From JAJZQH01 sp041658465 (GTDB lineage Bacteria > UBA10199 > 2-02-FULL-44-16 > JAAZCA01), in the NCBI GenBank assembly GCA_041658465.1, contig JBBAAC010000019.1:1-20638 (forward strand): a DNA stretch of 20,638 nucleotides, written 5' to 3'. Position 1 is the stretch's first letter. Each line of letters opens with the position of its first letter. The notes beneath the pieces are model-generated. The model was not told the DNA's origin. It worked only from the letters and a program-made list of their open reading frames with translations, and ran no database searches. This document shows, piece by piece, positions 15,093 through 20,638 of this stretch. The position numbers were made by a program, and so were the translations under genes.

Positions 15093-16518
15093 ATGATGTG
15101 AGGAAGGGCGCGATAAAGAGCTGAGCGGACTGGATAGAGGAACCGGGCTCCACGGCCTCTGCGGCCGCGGCTTCATCCCCTTCATCTGGACCGCCTGTGC
15201 CTGGCACATTATTGCCCCCGTCGCCGGAGGGAATCTCATAGGGCACGTTGATAGGTGCTACGCGGACATGGGCGCCCAGAAGCTTCTGTCTCAGCGGTTC
15301 GTACCCGGCAGGCTGAACCTTGAGCCCTCCGAAATCCTCGACCAGGCCCATCGATAGATCGCGCAGCTCGCTTACCAGCGGCGGCTCCTCTTCCAGCTTC
15401 TTTATCGCGGCTGCTATCTCCCTGCGGACGTCGAGCACCAGGAGGCGAACACCCTCCTCGCTGACTTTATGCATCTGCTTCGCGCGATCGATGCGAACGA
15501 TTATATCGAGATCGGAACGTATGCCCGTGACCAGGGATGGGTTGAGATTTCTTTCAAGCTGCATGCCCTCAATGAGGCCCAGCTGCTCCAATCGCCTTTT
15601 CAGATGCCTGCCCACGGCACCCTCTTTATCAAATGCCCCTATCATCGCCGCCCTGATCATCGATTCACACAACTTTATCGACTCATAGATGGCTTCCAAT
15701 ACCTTCGGGTTCCATACGGCCCGCGGCGCGATGTCCGGATACTTCTCGATCAAGAGGCGCGAGAGCAAATATGCCTCCAGCATCTGTGCCCTGATCGCAA
15801 AGAACCCGCCGACGTCCGGAACAGCGCCGATCTGCCTGGAAAGCTCGGCCAGCCGTTTGCATTCTCTCTCAGTCTCCCGATCGTCATCACACTTCAAGAC
15901 AGCGGACACGATAGATTTCTGCACCTTTACAGCAACGTCCCTTAGCTCAACGTCCTCATCCAGGAGCGTTATGAGTTCCGCCTCTATTATGTCCTTCTCC
16001 GCGCGGCGGAGGAACGCATCGGCCCTCGCGTTGTCCTCTGCAGCGCGGCTTTTATTCTGGCTGTCGACCACGAGTCTGCCGAAGATCGATATGAGCCACT
16101 CGAAGTGTCGATATATGAATTCAAGATCAGCGGCACTTCTGGAGAGGGGACTGGAAAATCGCTGTGCCTTTGTGGCGCGAACCGCCAGAGACCTTATCCT
16201 CTCGATATCCGTTGAAGGCGGGGGCGCGGTGTCGCGCATTTGCGCGTCCCCTGCTTTTGGCGGCGGCATGGTCGGCAGGTCCTTCCCCACACCCTCGGCA
16301 AAGATGCGCTCTATGCCGACGCGGGTGACAGCCATATTGTAAAGCCTATAGAATATATCCTCGAGTTCCTGACGGTCAAATTGATCGAGCGGCGTCGCTC
16401 GCTGGGCCGCCTGCTTGAGCGAAGCGATGCCGGGCACATAATAGGCAAACCATTCTCGCTCGGCGACGCTGATGAGACGCAGCACGCGATCGAAATCATC
16501 TGATGAGTCAAAAATCAT
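15088..16518 (-). CDS. Hypothetical protein, 476 aa, soluble and helical, unrecognised family
   Basis: ATG 16518 has AGGAGG upstream at an 11-base gap. I do not recognise the family. The protein has no signal peptide and no membrane helix. The N-terminal part (1-80) is helical and aromatic (SVAEREWFAYYVPG). Residues about 81-105 are a Pro-rich linker (PTMPPPK, APPPSTD). Residues 105-410 are long charged helices with many Glu-Arg/Lys heptads that could form coiled coil. Residues about 422-455 are a Gly/Asp/Ala low-complexity linker, ending in a hydrophobic tail (AQLFIAPFLTSL). Codon use matches its neighbours. It lies head-to-tail before the regulator with a 127-base gap. The hydrophobic C-terminus after a flexible linker could be a docking peptide. 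Confidence 0.75.
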   Translation of the reverse strand: MIFDSSDDFDRVLRLISVAEREWFAYYVPGIASLKQAAQRATPLDQFDRQELEDIFYRLYNMAVTRVGIERIFAEGVGKDLPTMPPPKAGDAQMRDTAPPPSTDIERIRSLAVRATKAQRFSSPLSRSAADLEFIYRHFEWLISIFGRLVVDSQNKSRAAEDNARADAFLRRAEKDIIEAELITLLDEDVELRDVAVKVQKSIVSAVLKCDDDRETERECKRLAELSRQIGAVPDVGGFFAIRAQMLEAYLLSRLLIEKYPDIAPRAVWNPKVLEAIYESIKLCESMIRAAMIGAFDKEGAVGRHLKRRLEQLGLIEGMQLERNLNPSLVTGIRSDLDIIVRIDRAKQMHKVSEEGVRLLVLDVRREIAAAIKKLEEEPPLVSELRDLSMGLVEDFGGLKVQPAGYEPLRQKLLGAHVRVAPINVPYEIPSGDGGNNVPGTGGPDEGDEAAAAEAVEPGSSIQSAQLFIAPFLTSL

Positions 16519-16649
16519 CTTTCCGAAGGCCTCCTGAAAGAAAACCCTCTACCACTCGCTTTATCGGCGTACTGCCAGACAAGTTGCGTGATTTTTTGGA
16601 ATTGCGCAGATCTGCTTTTTCTTGAACTTTTTCTACATGAAGAAGGGAC

Positions 16650-17072
16650 TCAGATATCAAGCAGCCAGAGGCCGGTTTCAGGGTCCATGCAGCGTCCTAT
16701 CTCCCCTTCCATGACCTGTAGGTGGATTTCGGCGGTCGGCTCCACGATACAGCCCTCGCCCAGATGGCCTCCCAGTACCGTGCCCTTTTCGTCGGTGAAG
16801 ACCGCATGGCAGTGGACGAACGGCCGCCCCTCTTTCACGGATACGTTGCCGGTGCAGGAGGAGATCTCGAGCGTGCCGTCGTGCTCCATCCATTCGTATC
16901 TGCCGTGCTCGAAGACGCCCAGCTTCGCGCGGCTGACCGCGCCTATGACCTGAAAACAGCCGGAGCGCACGTTGTTTTCCTGCACGAGCCGGCTGAGGCA
17001 TGCGTGCAGGTCCTCGCCGCGTTCGCAGCGGGCGATGATGGTCTTTTGGATAGTAGTCTGGGTGTTCTTCAC
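16650..17072 (-). CDS. DUF296/PPC-domain protein
   Basis: The protein has 140 residues from GTG 17072, which has GGAGG four bases upstream. An ATG at 17093 would add seven residues but has no ribosome-binding site and touches the T-tract of the tRNA terminator, so it is rejected. The core matches the PPC (plant and prokaryote conserved, DUF296) fold: GCFQVIGAVSRAKLGVF, then FVHCHAVFTDEKGTVLGGHLGEG with clustered His residues that bind a metal in several structures of the family, and a final AEIHLQVMEGE. In plants the domain occurs in AT-hook proteins. The bacterial single-domain forms have no firmly known role. It is flanked by the terminator upstream and a 131-base gap to the 476-aa gene, in which I see no clear promoter or terminator. 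Confidence 0.82.
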   Translation of the reverse strand: MKNTQTTIQKTIIARCERGEDLHACLSRLVQENNVRSGCFQVIGAVSRAKLGVFEHGRYEWMEHDGTLEISSCTGNVSVKEGRPFVHCHAVFTDEKGTVLGGHLGEGCIVEPTAEIHLQVMEGEIGRCMDPETGLWLLDI

Positions 17073-17098
17073 AGGGCCTCCGTATGCTGGCATGCTAC

Positions 17099-17125
17099 AA
17101 AAAAGAAACCGCCATTTCTGGCGGT
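17099..17125 (-). terminator. Factor-independent terminator after the tRNA
   Basis: On the minus strand ACCGCCA, a GAAA tetraloop and TGGCGGT form a perfect seven-pair stem, followed by TTTCTTTTTT. It starts ten bases after the tRNA 3' end. The other strand has CCCTTTTT after the same stem, so weak action in that direction is possible. Confidence 0.85.
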
Positions 17126-17134
17126 CCCTTTTTG

Positions 17135-17209
17135 TGGCGGGAGACGGGATCGAACCGTCGACCTAGGGGTTATGAATCCCTCGCTCTCAACCATCTGAGC
17201 TATCCCGCC
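17135..17209 (-). tRNA. tRNA-Met (CAU), elongator type
   Basis: The tRNA has 75 bases. The acceptor stem GGCGGGA/TCCCGCC, D-stem GCTC/GAGC and T-stem GACGG/CCGTC with loop TTCGATC are perfect. The anticodon loop is TTCATAA, giving CAU. G1-C72 pairing excludes the initiator. G2-C71, C3-G70 and A73 fit elongator Met, and G4, G5 instead of C4, C5 argue against the lysidine tRNA-Ile2. The anticodon stem AGGGA/CCCCT has an A31-C39 mismatch at the loop end. CCA is not encoded (A73 is followed by CAA). Confidence 0.93.
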
Positions 17210-17210
17210 A

Positions 17211-17397
17211 TGGTCGCGCTTCATAAATAGCGCGATACTTCGTTATCTTCGTCGACACGGCCTGCGACGTACATACAGTACGACTCGGCCGGCCTCCTCA
17301 GCCTGCCTCGTCTCGCACTATTTCTGAAGCCCTCTCACAAGTACGCCTCAGTCAGACCTCGTCGGGCGCCTTGCATCTGGTCATTTTGAACAGCCCG
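17211..17397. repeat. Probable dispersed intergenic repeat element between the tRNA and the secreted protein gene
   Basis: The non-coding stretch has inverted repeats CGCGCT/AGCGCG (17215-17220 and 17229-17234), CGTAC-ATACA-GTACG (17268-17282) and GGCCGGCC (17287-17294). Near the far end the minus strand reads GGGCTGTTCAAAATGACC then AGATGCAAGGCGCCCGA. GTTCAAAA...AGATGCAAGGCGC...GAGGCGTAC...GTACGTCG is a layout I recall from intergenic repeats of deltaproteobacteria. I see no gene here; 17398-17445 also holds nothing recognisable. Confidence 0.4.
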
Positions 17398-17445
17398 CAT
17401 TCAAGTTGTCAATTTAGTGGCGGAATTTATGACACAAAAGCCTGT

Positions 17446-18597
17446 TCAGTGCAAGGGTTCGAGATCAAACCCCATGATCGTGCTGCGCTGAGAGTTTTCG
17501 AATGCACCCGCATCCTCCTGCAGCAGGACGAGCAGCCGCCCCGGGTGATCCCTATCCATTATATAGTCGACGATCGCGCCGGGCAGGTCCGGGGAGCGCC
17601 TCTCCTCCACAAAGCCCAGCACCTGGTCCGGCTTGAACACGACCATCGCAGAGCCGCGGATATAGGGTTTGCGGCCTACGGCATTGCGAAGCGGTATGTC
17701 GAATTTCGGGACCACGAGATGAGTACCGTCCGACCGGGCAAGCGCAATCGGCGGAGTTTCAAAACCCGCGTACTCGCTCGAGACCTCGTCCAGCAAGGGC
17801 CGCTGCTCCGCGGCTATCACGTTCGAAGTGCCGCCGAGCCGTTCGCCCGAGCGCCAGGCCCGCTTCCATCCCTTGCCTCCGAGCTGCTCCCTGAGCTCCA
17901 TGGCCGCCGGGCCGGCGAGCCGCACCGCGCGCGGCGCGCCCTCAACGGACGGAAGCAGGATAAACTGATACAGCTCTGTGTAGCGCGGTATATCGATCTT
18001 CCGATCCGCTACGAGCTTCTTCTCCTTGAGTTTGAGTTCCATGACCGGGCCGGTGTAGAATTTCTGCGAGTTAGAACCCTGACCGACGAGCGCCCTCTTC
18101 GTCGCACCGGAGTCGCCGCCTTCCGCCGGCAGATCGATCACGCGCAGCGACCAGCGGGCGCGGGAGACGATCTCCGTGCATGACTTTGCAGCCGGATCGA
18201 TCTTGAGGATAAGGGAGGATGGCATGCCCGCCTCAACAGCGGAGACCACTGCCTCGTCTTTTCCGTCTGAATCGATGTCAAAGAGATAGACTCGAACGCC
18301 GGCTGCGTCCGCTTTCCACGTGCACGTGAAGAGCCCTTCAAATCCCTTCTCCCCGATCCTCCCTATGCGCACATCTTTGCGCTCCAGAAGCACCGTCTCC
18401 GCGCTGCCGTTGCCGTCTATATCACCCTGCGCCATGCCCCACAGCTCCGCCTCTATCTTATTGCCGGCCCAGGAATAATTCATCGTGGCCGAATCGCGGC
18501 GCGCGGGTTCATCGGCGAGGGAATCGGCGGCCGCAACAAGAAAAACCATCGCGATTAAAATAAAAGCGGCCTTGATAGAGGATGGATTTGATCTCAT
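17446..18597 (-). CDS. Exported protein with two FG-GAP/VCBS-like Asp loops
   Basis: The protein has 383 residues from ATG 18597, with GGAG six bases upstream; the GTG at 18603 is the other option. The N-terminus is a signal peptide (hydrophobic stretch IKAAFILIAMVFLVAAADSLA). Two calcium-binding type loops follow: GDIDGNGSAE near residues 58-67 and FDIDSDGKDE near 106-115, as in FG-GAP/VCBS repeat proteins that form propellers. The rest has mixed beta character with no named domain seen. The start follows the era stop by two bases, so translation is probably coupled. The role is unknown; an extracytoplasmic binding or scaffold job is the likely class. Confidence 0.75.
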   Translation of the reverse strand: MRSNPSSIKAAFILIAMVFLVAAADSLADEPARRDSATMNYSWAGNKIEAELWGMAQGDIDGNGSAETVLLERKDVRIGRIGEKGFEGLFTCTWKADAAGVRVYLFDIDSDGKDEAVVSAVEAGMPSSLILKIDPAAKSCTEIVSRARWSLRVIDLPAEGGDSGATKRALVGQGSNSQKFYTGPVMELKLKEKKLVADRKIDIPRYTELYQFILLPSVEGAPRAVRLAGPAAMELREQLGGKGWKRAWRSGERLGGTSNVIAAEQRPLLDEVSSEYAGFETPPIALARSDGTHLVVPKFDIPLRNAVGRKPYIRGSAMVVFKPDQVLGFVEERRSPDLPGAIVDYIMDRDHPGRLLVLLQEDAGAFENSQRSTIMGFDLEPLH

Positions 18598-18599
18598 GC

Positions 18600-19496
18600 T
18601 CACTCCAATTGGCTCGAATAACCCAGCCGCCGTATGGCGTCGCGGTCCTTTGTCCAGTCCTTCTCGACTTTGACCTGCAGCTCCAGGAAGACCTTTCCTC
18701 CCACGAGTTCTTCGATCGCCTTGCGCGCGCGCGTGCCGATCTCCTTTATGCGCCTCCCGCCCTTTCCTATCACCATCGCCTTCTGCGATTCCTTTTCAAC
18801 TACAACCGCGGCCCTGATGCGCGTGATGGGGTCTGACTCGGTTGCATCCTTGAACTCCTCGATCTCCACTGCCGAGGAGTACGGTATCTCCTGTTGCATC
18901 TGAAGGAAGAGCTGCTCGCGTATGAGCTCCGCTGCGATGAACCGCACGGGATGGCTCGTGTAGCTGTCGTCCGGGTAGAACGCCTCGCCCTCGGGCAAGT
19001 GCGCGCGGATGGCGTGGATGAGCGTCTGCACGCCTTCGTTCTTGAGCGCCGAGAGGAGGACGAGTTCCCTGGCACCCCATTCGTCGCGGAAGCGCACAGC
19101 GATCTTTTCAAAATCTGCGCGCTGCACGAGGTCTGACTTATTCGCAACGAGGATACATCTTTCGCTGCCGATGCGCTCGAAGAGACTGCGCTCCATTTCG
19201 AGGTCTTTGGCCGGCGCCTCCAGCATGAGGCAGCAGACGTCCGCGTCGTCGATCACGGAATCGACGATGTCGTTCATCGCCTGATTGAGCGGTTTTTCGG
19301 ATCGATGATAGCCCGGCGTATCCAGGAAGACGATCTGCGCATCGGGCTCGTTGAGGATGCCCACGATCCTGTGCCGCGTGGTCTGCGGCTTGGGCGTGAC
19401 GATTGCAAGCCGCTCGCCCAGGATGGCGTTGAGCAGCGTGGACTTTCCTACATTCGGCCTGCCTATGATAGCGACGAATCCAGCCTTGAATACCAC
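18600..19496 (-). CDS. era: Ribosome-associated GTPase Era
   Basis: The protein has 298 residues from GTG 19496, which has GGAGGT upstream with a five-base gap. An ATG at 19538 adds 14 unrelated residues and has no ribosome-binding site. Family marks are GRPNVGKSTLLN (G1), PQTTRHRI (G2), DTPGYH (G3), NKSD (G4) and SALK (G5). The C-terminal KH domain has VIGKGGRRIKEIGTRAR, which binds the 3' end of 16S rRNA. The length is that of the family (about 300). Era acts in 30S subunit maturation. The gene is divergent from gltB across a 110-base gap and coupled to the secreted protein gene downstream. Confidence 0.96.
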   Translation of the reverse strand: MVFKAGFVAIIGRPNVGKSTLLNAILGERLAIVTPKPQTTRHRIVGILNEPDAQIVFLDTPGYHRSEKPLNQAMNDIVDSVIDDADVCCLMLEAPAKDLEMERSLFERIGSERCILVANKSDLVQRADFEKIAVRFRDEWGARELVLLSALKNEGVQTLIHAIRAHLPEGEAFYPDDSYTSHPVRFIAAELIREQLFLQMQQEIPYSSAVEIEEFKDATESDPITRIRAAVVVEKESQKAMVIGKGGRRIKEIGTRARKAIEELVGGKVFLELQVKVEKDWTKDRDAIRRLGYSSQLE

Positions 19497-19606
19497 ATCG
19501 ACCTCCGCGATGTGTTTATGCCTAGCACACGACGGCATGTCGGTCTACAATCCATTATCGCCTTGACTTAGCCCTCCTAAAAAATAGAGAACCGCGCCTT
19601 AATAAT

Positions 19607-20638
19607 ATGGATACGCGTCTCGACCAGATCAGACAGGATCCCGGCCGCGGCGGCTGCGCCATTCTCGCGCTCGCCGAGCTCTCAGCAAAGCCCTCGAACA
19701 GCCTTGTGAGATGCGCCCTCGACGGACTGATCCGGATGGAGCACAGGGGCGGCTCCCTTGGCGATACCGGCGACGGCGCCGGCCTCCTGCTCAGGCCGGA
19801 GAGGCGCTTCTTCGAGAAGTTCATCGCGGTCGGCCGTTGTCTCCACAGCGCGAATGAACCGCTCATCGTGGGCACGGTCTTTTTCCTTCACGGCGAGCGC
19901 AACATCCCGCAGCTGCAGCGGGAGATGGACCTCATCCTGCGCCGCATGGGCCTCGCACCGCTCGGTTGGCGCAAGACGCCCGTGGATCTCGCGGCGATAG
20001 GCGTGCGCGCAAGCGAGGACGCACCCGTCATCTATCAGCTGCTCGCGGCAAAGGGCCACAGGCGGGAGGCGCAACTCTTCGAGGCATTGCACCATGCGAA
20101 GGTGGTCATAGAGCGGGAACTCGGCAGCATCGTGAACGTCGTTTCTCTCGCGCCTTATACAACCGTTTACAAGGCCCTCGCCACTGCCAAACAGCTTGCA
20201 GCATTCTATCCGGACTTCAACGACCCTGAGTTTGCGACGTCGGTGGTAGTGGCACACAGGCGCTTCTCGACGAATACTTTTTCAAACTGGAATCTGGTGC
20301 AGCCCTTCAGGCACATCGCACACAACGGCGAGATCAACACGATAACCGCCAACTGCCGCGCCATCAAGGATGCGGACTGCGCGCTCAGGATAGGCAACAC
20401 CCTCATGAACCACGGGAGCGACTCGGCACAGCTCGACCGCGTGGTGGAGATGATGGCGGCCAACGGTATGAGCGGAATACCTGAGGCCATCCGCAGGATG
20501 ATATCGCCCGCATGGGCAGAGGACTTGCTGGGCGAGCGCGAGAGCAAATTCTTCGAGGCCAACCGCCGCGCGCTCGGCACCATGGGTGCGTGGGAGGGAC
20601 CGATCGCGGTGATCGCGACCGACGGCCGCACCCTCACA
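19607..20638 (+). CDS. gltB: Glutamate synthase large subunit, N-terminal part (cut by window edge)
   Basis: 344 codons are visible from ATG 19607, open to the edge. The glutamine amidotransferase type 2 domain is clear: EHRGGSLGDTGDGAGLLL, RFSTNTFSNWNLVQPFRHIAHNGEINTI and NHGSDSAQLDRVVE. Cys17 (GGCAILALAEL) aligns with the N-terminal nucleophile of GltB, exposed after removal of a short propeptide. The usual Cys-Gly pair is Cys-Ala here. The full enzyme (about 1500 residues) makes two glutamates from glutamine and 2-oxoglutarate with a GltD partner. Synthase and FMN domains lie outside the window, so a stand-alone amidotransferase-like protein cannot be excluded. The ribosome-binding site is weak (no GGAGG within 15 bases). 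Confidence 0.9.
   Translation, partial: MDTRLDQIRQDPGRGGCAILALAELSAKPSNSLVRCALDGLIRMEHRGGSLGDTGDGAGLLLRPERRFFEKFIAVGRCLHSANEPLIVGTVFFLHGERNIPQLQREMDLILRRMGLAPLGWRKTPVDLAAIGVRASEDAPVIYQLLAAKGHRREAQLFEALHHAKVVIERELGSIVNVVSLAPYTTVYKALATAKQLAAFYPDFNDPEFATSVVVAHRRFSTNTFSNWNLVQPFRHIAHNGEINTITANCRAIKDADCALRIGNTLMNHGSDSAQLDRVVEMMAANGMSGIPEAIRRMISPAWAEDLLGERESKFFEANRRALGTMGAWEGPIAVIATDGRTLT

Noticed and set aside
16519..16649. GCCGATAA on the minus strand as a sigma-28 -10 element, and a plus-strand TGCCA...TTGC resembling sigma-54
   Set aside because: The -35 partner of the first is missing at the right distance; the second has wrong core bases and no downstream plus-strand gene.
17073..17134. ATG 17093 as start of the DUF296 gene
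   Set aside because: It abuts the terminator T-tract and lacks a ribosome-binding site; GTG 17072 has GGAGG at good spacing.
1..20638. CRISPR array, insertion sequence, phage or toxin-antitoxin genes
   Set aside because: No regularly spaced direct repeats of CRISPR size, transposase, integrase or terminal inverted repeats were seen; the tandem repeats found have no spacers.

Overview
The window reads as the chromosome of an uncultured, GC-rich Gram-negative bacterium, probably a deltaproteobacterium-like lineage. The evidence is an OmpA-family outer-membrane protein, a BamB/YfgM-like pair, Der and Era GTPases, an energy-converting hydrogenase-related complex, an intergenic heptamer repeat and a probable dispersed intergenic repeat. 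Taxonomy is an inference from gene content only.

Layout. Positions 1-3764 (minus) hold a three-gene envelope operon: a YfgM-like TPR membrane protein, a BamB-like PQQ propeller protein and an OmpA-family porin that runs off the left edge. Positions 3765-3919 are a divergent regulatory region with a TCGTGAR heptamer array. Positions 3920-4699 (plus) are a lone alpha/beta hydrolase. Positions 4717-14960 (minus) are one long, tightly packed run: an HTH-PTS IIA regulator, then hyfB-, hyfC-, hyfE-, hyfF- and hyfG-like genes and a fused ferredoxin/small-subunit gene, then der and a YihY-family membrane protein. Positions 15088-16518 (minus) encode an unrecognised 476-aa protein. A DUF296/PPC-domain gene, a factor-independent terminator and a tRNA-Met(CAU) follow at 16650-17209. 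A likely repeat element fills 17211-17397. A secreted protein with two FG-GAP/VCBS-like Asp loops is translationally coupled to era (17446-19496). On the plus strand the 5' part of a glutamate synthase large subunit gene (gltB) runs off the right edge.

The most interesting system is the 14960-6929 module. It encodes the membrane arm and peripheral stub of a complex I/group-4-hydrogenase-like machine. Its large subunit has lost both CxxC pairs that hold the NiFe site (Ala206 and Thr209 stand where L1 cysteines should be), so it should not be a hydrogenase. This places it with the Ehr (energy-converting hydrogenase-related) complexes, whose substrate is unknown. It is headed, with a 4-base translational overlap, by a DNA-binding protein fused to a PTS IIA(Ntr)-like domain with its phosphorylatable His136 intact. 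The promoter in front carries three copies of a TTRGGACA-type half-site. This suggests phosphotransfer control of a redox/ion pump.

A second notable point is the YfgM-like gene at 3764. Its reading frame opens just before a perfect AAAGGAGGT ribosome-binding site whose only correctly spaced codon is ATT. All intergenic stretches are shorter than 300 bases and each is described.
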